In this document: piece after piece, positions 9,501 to 18,694 of the stretch
Layout of the letters: the number at the start of each line of letters is the position of its first letter
Position numbering within the stretch: position 1 is the first letter of the stretch
Origin: Pycnococcus provasolii
Taxonomy: Eukaryota; Chlorophyta; Pseudoscourfieldiophyceae; Pseudoscourfieldiales
DNA: 64,000 nt
Assembly (NCBI GenBank): GCA_049487715.1
Contig: CP150546.1
Span: 372,001 to 436,000, forward strand
Direction of reading: 5' to 3'
Made by a program: the position numbers and the translations under genes
The notes under the pieces: model-generated
Database searches by the model: none
Seen by the model: only the letters and a program-made list of their open reading frames with translations
What the model was told of the DNA's origin: nothing

Positions 9501-12091
9501 GTGCGCCCTGGAAACGCCGTGAACGAGCCTGCCGGGCAAGGCGTACACACCGCATCTCCCGGGCTCGCGTGATGCGTCCCTGCGGGGCATTCGACGCACG
9601 AATCGTCGACGAGAATCGAGCCCTCACCACAGCCAAGGTCGAGCTGCTCGGCGACGATCATCGCGCAATTACTCCCCCCAATGAACAGCTCGACGTGGCA
9701 AATCTCAGATGACACTAATGCGTATCTCGGCGTGCGGTCGGTAAGCGTCGGGTCGGAGTACCTGCGTATCAGCTCGTCTCGAACAAAGCCCCCGCCCGAT
9801 AGGCTCATGGATGTCCACGCCTGAAGAAGATCCTCCCCAACAATGGTGCGGCTTTCGTCGAAAAGAAGGTTCTGGAGAAGGCCATGCGGGTACCTCACGC
9901 CCCACGTGCCATTCCCGTCGTGCGCGAGCTCGCTCGACGACATCAAGACGCCGGTGAAATGGATAAGCGAAAGGCGAATGTTGTCGAATTCGCTTGACTC
10001 ATCTCCGTCGATCACAGGAATCAACTTCGTGATCGCGGTCCCATTCGCCAAAACCTCAAGCCATTCCTTGTATACGGCTACGTCACCTGTATGGTGAATG
10101 ACTGACAGCGCATCAATCAAGGAAGCCTGTGCATAGCCAACGGCGCCGAGCAGGATTCTTCGCGAACATGCCGATATCCGTACGAGATTGCAGCCCGCAC
10201 CTTGATTATGCTCAATCGGAAGCGGAGCGACAGAGAAACCAACGCCAACGACCACCTCCTTTGGCGTGTTGTTCACCGAAACCTGGATTTGTCGGAGAAA
10301 GCTGAGCTTGGGCTTGACGCCATGCAAAGGGTGCGTCCAATTGTACCGGGCGTACCCGCCCCCCCCTCCTGCAATAGCACGCATCTGATTGAACAGGTCC
10401 GTGCCATTGATTTGTTCGTTCGTAAGGCCGATCATGGCCACGGCATCGATGAGCGTTAGGCTTCTTACCATATTTCCAAGCTGTCCGTGTGCGAGGAAAG
10501 AGCTTGTTGAACTGTCGAGGACAAACACGTAGAACTGCCCCTCCATGTATTCCGGCGACATAGCGTTGATATCCGCAAACACCTGCTCGGGCTCGTAAAT
10601 GCTGAGAGCGCTGACCACGTGCGCCGTGAGGCGGTCGCACACGCTCGCGGCGCACGGCGATGCGTAGCCATCAGGACATTTGTTGTCCCTTGTGTCTTTT
10701 GAAGCGCCCTGGTCGAAAGGTGCCATCGCGGGCCGTATGTGGTTGTACTCCACGCCCACAAAGAGCTTGTGTCGCAGCGCGTGCCACGCAAACACATTCG
10801 ATACCTTGGCAATGGGATCACATTCGCCGTCTATACCATAGCTCTTCTGGCACGACGTCGTTGGCCACATGTACGATGCGACACCGCCAAAGCCGCTATT
10901 CTGAGCGCCAGCCTTTTGGATCGCCTCCCATGCGCCTGCGCCATACTCGCCAAAGTCCAGGCCAATGTTCTTGCCGACATTCTGTGGATCTGCTCCATGC
11001 GCGATAATCTCGCCCACGTCCGTACAGACGAATGCGTAGAAAAAGTTCCGACTGACGGACTTGCCGATAGTATACTGCTCGTCCCACGTGATGGCTTGGA
11101 GCACCTTGAAGGCGCACTCATCACTCGTCTCGCACCCCGCGAGCGCAATCTTGGCGCGGCCCACAAGCAAGTCTGTGTTGGCTTGCGCGCACGCGGAGCT
11201 CTCCCCGCTCGAGCAGGGCAGGATCTCGCCGTCCTCGGAGTCGAAAAAGTACGACACGCTCAGGAGGCCATCACTGCGCGCATGTTCGTGTGCGGGGTCG
11301 TCCGGGTCGGTGCCGGGAATCATGAAGGTGGGCGGGACAGCATCCGGTGGGACGAAGCGAACGTGCAGATATGCGAAGAGCACGATGCTCGGGTCGATCT
11401 CAGGTACGCCGGAACCTGCACGCGTTGCTTGGCACGCCCTGAGTTTCGTCGAAGCGCTGAAGCTAGTATGGCGTGAGCTTTGGATGATGAGGTTGAAGGC
11501 GGCCCCGCACGACCACAGCGGCATGGCTGTCCACACGCCGTGTTCGGTGTCTCTTGCAGCGTCCGCTGCCGATGCGACTGTCGCGGTGGCTGCGGCGGCC
11601 AGCGTCATTCCCGTCTCCTTTGCGAGGACGGAGAGCGTCACGACTTTAACCTCATCCGACGAGGGGATCGCGGCGGCGAGGTATTCGTCCCACGTTCGCA
11701 GCGGTGTGGCGTCTCCCTTGGTACTGACTCCTGCGGACGTCGCGCACCTGCTCCCATCCGCGACGCAAAGCATCCCTGCAAAGCCTCCTACCACCCTCGG
11801 CGCTCCCTCCGACATGTCGTCCTGGCTAAACCACTGCTCGGTGAACCTGCCACCTCCCTTATCGCCTCTCACGCCGTTCGCCACCGCCGCTGTGATGTAC
11901 GCCGCGTCGTGCCACGCGCACACGGCTGCGGCCGCAACCGTGCATGGCTTGCTGCTCGGCCTACTCGGCGTTTGCCTCTCGGGCAGAATCGGCGCGGAGA
12001 AGTCCGTTGCGTTGCCATCCCAGCCGCACGTGCGCGCCGCCGTCAAGGCAGGCCCGAGGAGGAGCACCCAGCCAGCAATGCGCGCCGCCAT
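6557..12091 (-). CDS. Giant receptor-like protein: Cache-like sensors, GCC2/GCC3 Cys-rich region, multi-TM, EF-hand
   Basis: The start chosen is ATG 12091 (1844 aa), which gives a clean signal peptide (MAARIAGWVLLLGPALTAARTC); the longer open frame begins with GTG. Two segments have the signature of extracellular small-molecule-sensing Cache folds: about 345-390 (NFFYAFVCTDVGEIIAHG..., then NVGKNI) and about 505-570 (GQFYVFVLDSS...FLAHG). A third, weaker one may lie at 705-770. A Cys-rich GCC2/GCC3 (ephrin-receptor-like) region spans about 820-1030 (CPAGTHHASPGDAVCTPCPAGS). About seven transmembrane segments follow (1025-1042, 1104-1136, 1214-1237, 1291-1312, 1351-1375 among them). An EF-hand loop lies at 1430-1441 (DRNCSGQVSVED), then a long cytosolic tail. 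The inferred role is a plasma-membrane sensor or channel coupled to calcium. The frame is very sure; the Cache call is from motif pattern and should be profile-tested. Confidence 0.75.
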   Translation of the reverse strand: MAARIAGWVLLLGPALTAARTCGWDGNATDFSAPILPERQTPSRPSSKPCTVAAAAVCAWHDAAYITAAVANGVRGDKGGGRFTEQWFSQDDMSEGAPRVVGGFAGMLCVADGSRCATSAGVSTKGDATPLRTWDEYLAAAIPSSDEVKVVTLSVLAKETGMTLAAAATATVASAADAARDTEHGVWTAMPLWSCGAAFNLIIQSSRHTSFSASTKLRACQATRAGSGVPEIDPSIVLFAYLHVRFVPPDAVPPTFMIPGTDPDDPAHEHARSDGLLSVSYFFDSEDGEILPCSSGESSACAQANTDLLVGRAKIALAGCETSDECAFKVLQAITWDEQYTIGKSVSRNFFYAFVCTDVGEIIAHGADPQNVGKNIGLDFGEYGAGAWEAIQKAGAQNSGFGGVASYMWPTTSCQKSYGIDGECDPIAKVSNVFAWHALRHKLFVGVEYNHIRPAMAPFDQGASKDTRDNKCPDGYASPCAASVCDRLTAHVVSALSIYEPEQVFADINAMSPEYMEGQFYVFVLDSSTSSFLAHGQLGNMVRSLTLIDAVAMIGLTNEQINGTDLFNQMRAIAGGGGGYARYNWTHPLHGVKPKLSFLRQIQVSVNNTPKEVVVGVGFSVAPLPIEHNQGAGCNLVRISACSRRILLGAVGYAQASLIDALSVIHHTGDVAVYKEWLEVLANGTAITKLIPVIDGDESSEFDNIRLSLIHFTGVLMSSSELAHDGNGTWGVRYPHGLLQNLLFDESRTIVGEDLLQAWTSMSLSGGGFVRDELIRRYSDPTLTDRTPRYALVSSEICHVELFIGGSNCAMIVAEQLDLGCGEGSILVDDSCVECPAGTHHASPGDAVCTPCPAGSFTAFPGRTECTLCAELPDAQFRYQNSTNATSCDLCPKNTVRFLTDPATSLDECHCVVGFFQRERAPFGRECEPCPEGGTCLGAEERTNRDPYPLPGYFGLKDHPHMFVECDLGEKNCIGGESFLCGEGYYGNVCSECENGYFRVYDTGYPRQPAGEGACRKCAPGAEQWGITIVVTFLVFALWFGLNEVPFEALTIMLEFMQISDVLGQFDLDFPPTVKSFWQVLSHSVNFDVDIVVYWQCHVPTWRFQAALVLLFSIAWGKTLLVALVYYARVFAFYLVKNRHLERFPPFLETDQRYVDDGPDRLFESLLQMHWVMYLGITTRVYDVFVHNKGPDGIAYIDGAKWVLVDSAAYKRLLPIAVWGTLVYAIGLPVFVTWVLIRGKQKNLLLTRRYLTRYGFLYRNYVPEHYYWELVILARRITICLTLQFARHDSMLQAAIGLVLCGIFMSATSYALPYRASYIDRFDFFLNVVSMIYIVDGLVETYSDSAVVKSVFEVLVMGLFAISILWLLVLLYIEYDEYKARLSAVATSSARFGKVLTEECIPDEGEAVEEARQRVRRVMLASRLAFRLLDRNCSGQVSVEDFEEQFPKLYVDQADRHTITREQARGLVQIMHSSREQDDVNTIVETDFLVYLGRELMSRNVTRLGQGKGLPSEMRRLGLDKLGITEMFMTDAVNALGKYVESHPNSKEVFAETLHDFETSQFSIEQNVKMLGDSVFSEILETLDPYGMMMLVENLTKDEAMEVIRLEKLLDATLHDSGRTSDYSHSVRAQTLRCFMRAAPCLLEYLSNPALCSKTSRDEIARMLDFAVDVYKECGSLNNSFSSMVNVLDQASICDWLMTADERDRSSLYWLINGVRASRYVEASSQGSRYTRKSSQKASWAMAAGDMVRGKETPMKRFVMGRWQSAKDRVKSLMLPSLSEDRSSLPERLSKKFVKGLSRNSSNAKTGTSWGRAEVHPSPIVPEAPCADNALPALFTGDGADATV

Positions 12092-13185
12092 GGTCTCTAT
12101 GCACGCGTTCCACGGGTCGAACCCCCTTCTTCGGCGCGCAGTTTTGCCGCGCGCCCCCTCCGATGCGGCGAGACCCACAAGTATGCCCGCGCCGCAACCC
12201 GCAAGTGTGCGCGCAACCCAGGTTGGAGGTGTACGTGCGGCGGCCAGAGGGGAACGTGCAAAGTGTTACGGGTAATGCCCCGTCACAATCTCCGAGACAA
12301 TCTCCGGCGCCAGACAATATTACCCTGCAGCAGATATGGTTTCCCACTTTCCCCTAAGGTCGGGTAGGGTGTCAAACAATTTCCGGCCAGGAAAAGCAGA
12401 CCACAGCTCTTCCAGCCAAGAAACACACAAAGAGTTCGCGGCCGGGGTATGCAAGACACCTAACCTTAAGGTATGCAAGACCACCCCAGGGGTTAGGCTG
12501 ACCAGGTTGCAACACCAGATTCGCTGCAAGTTCAAGACCTTACATAGACCTGTGTGTCAGTGTGCAGTGTGCATTTGTGCAAGGTGTGTGCAAGGGTCAA
12601 GGGACCAAGTAGTCGTTGAATGACGTTGATCAAACATCAACGGAGGAATTCCCAGTGCCAAGCCAGCTGCCTAGCTAGGTGGTCTTGCACAGAGGAGTTG
12701 CACAGAGGAGAAGTCTGGAGAAAGCACAGAGTGGTACAGAGCGCTACAGAGGTGTCTTGCACAAGGTTCCTAAAGGTAGGACTATCGTAGTGGTAGGAAT
12801 ACGCCACTCCCGATCACTGTCCCATGGAGGACCACCTAGGTTAGGTTGGATCACCTCCATGCCTCCATGGATGGTAAGATATGTAAGGACGAACTTACAG
12901 ACTTTACAGACAGTATTCTTACCTTTACGGTGCAGTACATTCGGCGGTCATTCAGGTCATTCAGGCAGGTGAAGATCTCCCTCTGCCATCTGCACTGGAC
13001 TCCAGTATGTACTGTAAACCTTTCCACTTTCCAGTAGTCCATTCGGTCAAGCACGAGACCGTGAGATTGGTCAACACTCGACAGGACTGGTCCAGTGGTC
13101 CTCGAACGTCTCGTCTGACCCCTGCCACCTGTGGCAAGTCTCTTCCAGTACAGGACAGGACAAGTCTCACACACCTCCCCTTGTC
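12092..13185. other. Intergenic, divergent promoter region
   Basis: This stretch separates the start codons of the leftward receptor gene and a rightward gene, so it must hold both promoters. I see no supported gene. It contains short imperfect direct repeats: GTATGCAAGAC at about 12447 and 12471, and GTTGCACAGAGGAG-like copies at about 12680-12710. TACAGT/TACTGTA words occur near 12897 and 13005. Confidence 0.5.
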
Positions 13186-14460
13186 ATGGCCGCGACTGAG
13201 TTCGCAGTTCCCGTGTACGTGCGCAACCCAGTCGAGGCGCCCGCCGTACTCGCCTCCGCAACCTCTGAGGAGGCCGCGGCGCACCTGCACCAACGACAAG
13301 TGCTGCAGCTACGACAGGACGCGCACGAACGAAGAACCGCACGAGAACACGCAAAACGACCAGGCACGGTCAACGCGGCGGAAAGGGCACGGGCCGCACT
13401 CGCGAGAACAAGGGCGACAGACGCGAGCGGCGAACTCGTCAGGCCAGCGTCAGGCAAGCCGTGGAGTGAGCCGGCGGCGATCCTACCGCCAAGCGCGCTG
13501 CACGACATGTTCTGCACGAGCCGGAAACTAGGCGCAAGGCGGCGGGCTGTTCTCTTCTGCGCACAGTACCTCGCGGCGTCTGGATGCCCAAAGGCGGCAA
13601 TGGCCGCGCTCGACGAAGGTGGCGTGCCACGCAGCGCCGTGCCGCTCATCACAGATTCCAGTCAGAGCACGCGATCCGACTACCTGAGCTTCTACAGCGT
13701 GCTTGCGTCCTTTCAAGATGAGCTCGAAGTGAATGCATACCAGCGCACGAGGCCGGCGGCCATGGCACCGCGGCAACGACCCGCGAGTGCTCGCGTGGCG
13801 CGCGCGTCGTCGGCACACGCACAGCCGGCACAGCGATCGCAGGCATGGATACACAGGGACGCGGAGGCGCCCGACGACGCGCTCGTGGCACCGCACGGTC
13901 ATCCGGAGGCAGTCATGGGAGTTCAAGGCGAGCCGCTCGAGCGCGTCGCGGGAACGCCCTTCCTCGCACGCTCGCCACGGCACGCGGGTGCGGGAGCACC
14001 CCCACCTCCGCCAGAGTATGCGCGGCACGAGTACTTTCATGGCGACTGCGGCGTGAAGGCACAGATGGTGTCTGAGCGTATACGTCGCGCGACGGAGGAG
14101 TGCACCGAGCTCGACGAGAAGCTGAAGCAGTTCCAGTACTACAATGCATACGTCGCCCAGCGCGTCGGAGGGGGGTTCGACGTCGGCTTTCAGCTCGTGG
14201 ACAGGCGCGAATTTGACGGCGACATCGATCACCAGCAAGATGGCGTGACAACGGAGGTGGGCCCACCTCCGACGGCGCACCTCAAATCGCACCGAAGTCC
14301 AACGTTCACAAGTGCCATGCGCTCAAGCATGACACTTCAGGAGAAACGCGCCGAGGCTGATTCCAAGTCGGCGGCGGAGACGTCCAAGTCAATGGATGGT
14401 CGCAGGGTGATCGTGAAGGGCAGCAATTCGGGGCGCGTTCCGGCGCGTGCATTCCGGTGA
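13186..14460 (+). CDS. Conserved-looking protein of unknown function
   Basis: Single-exon reading frame of 424 aa from ATG 13186, preceded by a pyrimidine-rich leader. I do not recognise the family. The N-terminal third is Ala/Arg-rich and probably helical (SEEAAAHLHQRQVLQLRQ). A segment at about 105-180 (ALHDMFCTSRKLGARRRAVLF...) looks globular. The middle is Pro/Ala/Arg-rich and probably disordered. A short conserved-looking helical stretch lies at about 290-325 (VSERIRRATEECTELDEKLKQF). The C-terminal 60 residues are Ser/Arg-rich and basic. No signal peptide or transmembrane segment is visible. It faces the Kelch gene tail to tail, with a GGAC microsatellite between them. It is kept as a gene for its length, codon regularity and clean start and stop. 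Confidence 0.7.
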   Translation: MAATEFAVPVYVRNPVEAPAVLASATSEEAAAHLHQRQVLQLRQDAHERRTAREHAKRPGTVNAAERARAALARTRATDASGELVRPASGKPWSEPAAILPPSALHDMFCTSRKLGARRRAVLFCAQYLAASGCPKAAMAALDEGGVPRSAVPLITDSSQSTRSDYLSFYSVLASFQDELEVNAYQRTRPAAMAPRQRPASARVARASSAHAQPAQRSQAWIHRDAEAPDDALVAPHGHPEAVMGVQGEPLERVAGTPFLARSPRHAGAGAPPPPPEYARHEYFHGDCGVKAQMVSERIRRATEECTELDEKLKQFQYYNAYVAQRVGGGFDVGFQLVDRREFDGDIDHQQDGVTTEVGPPPTAHLKSHRSPTFTSAMRSSMTLQEKRAEADSKSAAETSKSMDGRRVIVKGSNSGRVPARAFR

Positions 14461-14471
14461 CGCCACGTACA

Positions 14472-14506
14472 ACGGACGGACGGACGGACGGACGGATGGA
14501 TGGATG
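14472..14506. repeat. Tetranucleotide microsatellite (ACGG/ATGG)
   Basis: Tandem ACGG units change to ATGG units at the right end. It lies in the 3' intergenic space between two convergent genes. Confidence 0.9.
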
Positions 14507-14593
14507 TGATCTTCTGCGTGGGATAATTCAAAACAATAAAGAGTGATGTGTGCATTTTCAAATATCATAAAATAAAGAACAAATAATTTGGAT

Positions 14594-16425
14594 TTACACG
14601 CCTCTCAATGGCACTGGCATGGGTGGTTCGTCGTCGTCGTCGCTGTCGTCGCTGTCATCGCTGTCGCTATCGCCGCCGCCGTCGTCGTCGTCGTCATTGT
14701 CCCATTCGTGCCCTTCACATCCTCTCAAATCGTCTGCGGTGAAGGTTCCCTTCGCCAGCCGTCGCCAGCCGTCCAGCTTTGCGACATCCAGCACCCAAAA
14801 GTCATCGAGCGCAACCTCGCGGTCGTCGCCTTTCTTGCCGCGCACCTCGACCATGCCGCCATAGAGAAACAGAAGGTTTCCCTGCAGTGCGAGCATGGCA
14901 TTGCACCGTCCCACCGGACGCACGGCACGCTTCGGTGCTAAGCCGCATCCTGGGCTGTACAACAGCTCGCTGGTCACACCTCCGATGCGATAAATGTGAA
15001 TCGCTTTTCTCACAGCGTATCCACGGTAGTGGCTCTGGATCGTAGTTGCTGCACGCACGGCATGCTCATCAGCGCGTATCGGCTGTCCCGCCGCATCCAT
15101 CTGCTCTTGCCTCTGCTCGCGTTGCACCTGCTCCTGCTCTGCAGTGCGATCGGATGCGAGCGGGAACCAACGCTTCGTCTTGAGCTGAAATGCGTACAGC
15201 TCGTTGAAGAATTCGCTGATGAGCACCTCACCACCCTTCGCCTCGGTGTCAAGCACACCTCCAAAGTGCACGGCGCGCGTTCGGTGCAGCACCATGGCGC
15301 ATCCCGCACGCGGACCGGGAGCCATGCCCTGCCGCTTGATGCGTTCCCAGCGCATGACGGACGATGACGCCACCTCTTCCTTGGAAGCACCCTTCTCGGT
15401 CGATGGCAGAGCAGCCTTGAGGTCTAGGGACCACATGTCTGCATGTGTCACGCCTCGCCCAATGTCAAGAAAGTCGTCGTCATCTTCGTCGTCGCCTCCT
15501 TGGTTGCCGCGTCCACCGCCGCTCTTCGACGACGACGGTGCCGCCGACGCCTTCTCCTTGTGGTATCCTCCGTATACGTACAGTGTGTCTTCCGAAATGA
15601 ACACCTGGCATGCACTCCGAGCCGCCGGGCCTGTTCCTGCCGCAAGAGCCAATTTAGCATTTCCCGCGCCACCGCTGAGCAGCGTCCACGTCGCGCTCTC
15701 GAGGTGCAGTGCCCAGCACTCGTCATAATAGCGCACCTCCTTCCCGTTGTCGAAGAATCCGCCGAACATAATCATGTAACCCTTATACTGCACGCATCGA
15801 TGCCCGCTGCGACCTGTTGGTCCGTGCTTCGCGGTTGGTAGCTGTTCCCACTTGAGCTCGCGCAGGTCCAGCCTCCACAGGTCGCGAAAGTGGTGAAACT
15901 TCGCTTGGTTCGGGCTGGTGAACTCGCCGCCAAAGACGTACATTTGGTGCTTGTGTATCACGCACTGGTGGCTGCTTCTGGGCATGGGTGCCACGTCCTT
16001 TCCTGCAAAGTTCGCGCGCGCCCACGTTCCCTTGTCTGTTCGGTAGCGGTAAAGTTCTCCGTACACGCGCACCTTGTCCTTCTCCACGTCGTACCACTCG
16101 CCGCCGAGCATCAAATGCACGGGTGCCTCGCGAAAGCCGTGGATGGCGTGTCACCCGACCCTGAGCCTGCGTACGACACGAACGACGCAGCGAGTCTCCT
16201 TGACGGCGGTTCAGAGATCTCTTCGACGGTGACCGTGGGTTCCTTGGCGCGCGCCTGCTCGAGCGCGATGGCTGCCAGCGCGGCGTCGATGTCATCCTCG
16301 CGCGACTCCAGGCGTCGCGCTGCTTTTTCCGACGCCTTTTGCGTCTTCGCGAGTGTTTTCGCCGCGCCCGAAGGCTTGGCAGCGTTCGGCCGGTTCTTCT
16401 TGCGCTTGTCGCGACCACCGCCCAT
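14594..16425 (-). CDS. KLHDC4-type Kelch-repeat protein with an IQ motif
   Basis: Predicted beta-propeller scaffold, homologous in layout to the KLHDC4 family of animals and plants. Exon 1 (16180-16425) starts at ATG 16425 and encodes the family's Lys-rich N-terminus and RRLAASF. The Kelch frame begins past an in-frame stop, so a join is required. A 53-nt GT-AG intron, 16127-16179, restores the frame exactly and gives a 592-aa protein. Kelch motifs include HLMLGGEWYD, MYVFGGEFTSPN, GHRCVQYKGYMIMFGGF, LYVYGGYHKE and AVHFGGV. An IQ calmodulin-binding motif (TTIQSHYRGYAVRKA, about nt 15000-15060) interrupts the late propeller region. The C-terminus is an Asp/Ser-rich acidic tail. The family call is firm; the 53-nt intron is inferred and transcript data would settle it. 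A 1-nt sequence error is the alternative. Confidence 0.85.
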
Positions 16426-16710
16426 CGATGTGGATGTCACGGAGAAAGAGGGAGAGGGAATGGCGGCGCTGCTGTGGGAGGGAAAAAAGGGAGGGGGGGG
16501 ATCCGTCGTAGAACCAGATTCCAAATCTAAAGGGGGCCTGCTTTGCATTTTCCCGGAATTGGAATGAAGCGACACCCAAGGATGGATGGCACTGTACTGT
16601 ACTGTAAGTTGTGTATGTCCGTCCGTCTGAACATTCGTTTTCAACCCTTTTGGTGGTTTAGTTACTTACAGGAAAAATGACAGGTGTTTATATGATGACA
16701 GGTGCTGGTT

Positions 16711-17286
16711 TTAGAGCAGAAGCTTGCGCTTCGCGTTCGCGCGCGTGACGTGCGAATTCAGCCTCTGCAGGCTCGGACTCGTCTCACCAGGCCAACTCGG
16801 GGAACGCGGAGGGCGACCGTGCAAGGCTATCACCTGGCGAGCCGCGTCGCGACCGCGCTTCATCACGTCCGCTTCCGACTTGACGAGTCCCTCGAGTGCT
16901 GCGGGTAGGGCGACAGGCTTTCCTTGCCCATCCTTCCTCGCGAACCGGCTGAGTCCGTTTTGACGTCGCCTGCGTCCTCCCGCGTACACGCCGAGCGGTT
17001 TGTTGTGGTCTCCAGCGTCGCTCTCTGAGAGGCATCCTGTGCTGCTACTCGCGCTGTTCGTCCTTGAGCTCGCGCGCGAGCTCTGCACGGGCGAGTCCGA
17101 GCCGCCGAAGAGCGCGAAGGCGTTGTGCAGGTCCGCCGCGAGTTGCTTGCACTCGTCAGGTTCCTGCACGGGCGACGCGCACGCGGGCATCTGCCCAAAC
17201 GTCGAGCGTCCTGTGGGCGTTCCCGGAGGTCGCTTTTCAGAGAGCGGTATGTACGACTGCCACGAAGACGAAGTTGTCGTGGCCAT
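16711..17286 (-). CDS. Small Ser/Arg-rich protein of unknown function
   Basis: The start used is ATG 17286 (191 aa); the open frame extends six codons upstream to a GTG. The sequence is Ser-, Arg- and Pro-rich: a Ser/Thr start (MATTTSSSWQSYIPLSEKR), a short helical core (DECKQLAADLHNAFALF), a Ser stretch with basic RRRRQ, and a basic C-terminus ending KRKLLL. No catalytic motif, signal peptide or membrane segment is seen. The arginine clusters could act as nuclear targeting signals, but this is only an inference. The upstream sequence (17306-17342) is full of TTAAG words. It could be a small nuclear regulator or a spurious frame; length and composition favour a real gene modestly. Confidence 0.5.
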   Translation of the reverse strand: MATTTSSSWQSYIPLSEKRPPGTPTGRSTFGQMPACASPVQEPDECKQLAADLHNAFALFGGSDSPVQSSRASSRTNSASSSTGCLSESDAGDHNKPLGVYAGGRRRRQNGLSRFARKDGQGKPVALPAALEGLVKSEADVMKRGRDAARQVIALHGRPPRSPSWPGETSPSLQRLNSHVTRANAKRKLLL

Positions 17287-18229
17287 ATTACGAGTGAGAC
17301 ACACTTAAGAGGCACTTCTTAAGGACTTCTTAAGACTTAAGTAACGCCCGCCCGAATCAAATGAGAGAATTTCAGATTGTCTCGAATGATGGCCAACTGC
17401 TCCCCTGGCACCTGGCACTAAGCTCACCTCCAACCTCGTCGTCGGATGGGACGGGAAAAATGGATGGGGACGGGAAAAACGTTAAAACGAAAACCGAGCA
17501 GCCTAAAAGTACAATAGTAAAAGTAAAAGGCCTTCCCGTTCCCGAGCGTCGAGACCAAAGGGCATATTTTATTAATTTTAACCCAAGGAGGACTTGAGAT
17601 GAATTGATGAAACCACTTCAGTTTCAAAAAGGAGATGAGAGAGGTAGGTGGTCGGGAAGATGGAAAAGTGTAAGAAAACGCCTTTTTCACTCTTCTTGAT
17701 CCACTTGATCAGAGTCTAGAGAGACGGCGAAGAGTGGCTTTCTTTTTGTATTGGAATTGGTATTGCGATGCGCCACGCGATCGATCCCTGGTAACTTTGC
17801 TCGATCCTCCCCTCGGCCGTCGAAGTTCAGAACTTTTTTCACGATCGTATGGCCTTTTAGGTGGTAGATAGGTGCCACTATGCCACAATGCCACTATGCC
17901 ACTATGTGGATAGGTGTATACGCGGCAAAATAACGGTAAATCATAACGTGGACGGGGCCCTAAGGCCCAAAGCCAAACTCCAAACGGTATGTAGTCTATA
18001 TATCACATCAGCACACTCTGCACTTACAGTACTGTAAGTACATGCGAAACACGTTAGATTGTGTTGTCAGGTTGTGTGTTGTGAACTTGCGTGTCAACTG
18101 TCACAGCAGGCTTGTGCTTGAGTGGATTGGAACAGTTGGTCTCGAGGACCACTTGTTGATTGATTTTCAGAACACAATTTTGTGATTTTTCCTAGTTAAA
18201 AGGATGACACCATTCCTCCCAGCGCCTCT
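17287..18229. other. Intergenic, AT-richer, no gene seen
   Basis: This lies between two leftward genes. It contains repeated TTAAG words (17306-17342), a short repeat CCACTATG (about 17876-17904), and an exact 18-nt palindrome ACTTACAGTACTGTAAGT at 18022-18039. That palindrome is the most complete case of the recurrent TACAGTA/TACTGTA motif. No open frame here looks protein-like. Confidence 0.6.
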
Positions 18230-18694
18230 TTACACCATCGCGCACTTGCAGCCCTGTTCCTCGAGCTGCTTCTGAGCCTCCTCGCACGCCTCCTTGGGCT
18301 GATCCTTGAGGATGTCGAACGGCAGGTTCGTGACGGCATCCTTCGCCTCCTTCAGGCCAAGGCTGGTGAGCGAGCGAACAACCTTGATCGCAGCAATGCG
18401 CTTCGAAGCGTCAACCTCCACAATCTGCAGTGTGAAGTCTGTCTTCTCCTCGGCAGCACCTGCGTCGCCACCTCCGGCACCGGGGGCAGCCATCATCATG
18501 CCTCCACCGACCGGCGCGGACGCGTCAACACCGAACGTCTCCTCAATCGACTTCACGAGCTCCGACGCCTCGAGGAGCGTCAGGTCCTTAAGCTTCTCCA
18601 CGATCTCGTCCGTGGCGGCGGACTTCACCACCACCGACGGCACTGCCCTGGTGCGGCGCATGGCCGGGCGCGGCGCGACAGTGCGCGTGGTCAT
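18230..18694 (-). CDS. RPL12: Plastid large-subunit ribosomal protein bL12
   Basis: Stalk protein of the 50S plastid ribosome, which recruits and activates translational GTPases. The 154-aa product begins at ATG 18694 with a short basic, Ser/Ala/Arg-rich transit-like leader (MTTRTVAPRPAMRRTRAVPS). The bL12 N-terminal dimerisation helix follows (DEIVEKLKDLTLLEASELVKSIEE). A Gly/Ala/Met hinge and the C-terminal factor-binding domain (KTDFTLQIVEV..., IKVVRSLTSLGLKEAKDAV) complete it. The C-terminus is extended past the usual end by a Cys-containing tail (EEQGCKCAMV), which is unusual. CAG immediately precedes the ATG, so a 5'-UTR intron is possible. The family call is certain. Plastid location is inferred from bacterial-type sequence plus leader; mitochondrial is the alternative. 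Confidence 0.92.
   Translation of the reverse strand: MTTRTVAPRPAMRRTRAVPSVVVKSAATDEIVEKLKDLTLLEASELVKSIEETFGVDASAPVGGGMMMAAPGAGGGDAGAAEEKTDFTLQIVEVDASKRIAAIKVVRSLTSLGLKEAKDAVTNLPFDILKDQPKEACEEAQKQLEEQGCKCAMV

Noticed and set aside
12105-12130. tRNA B-box-like GGTCGAACCCCC
   Set aside because: No A-box or cloverleaf could be drawn around it; it lies at the 5' edge of the giant receptor gene.
11061-12275. 404-aa plus-strand frame opposite the giant receptor
   Set aside because: It is the antisense shadow of a confidently assigned signal-peptide and ectodomain region; GC-rich DNA keeps antisense frames open.
12336-12623. 95-aa plus-strand frame in the intergenic region
   Set aside because: Cys/Val/Lys-rich sequence derived partly from short direct repeats; no recognisable domain and probably within a promoter region.
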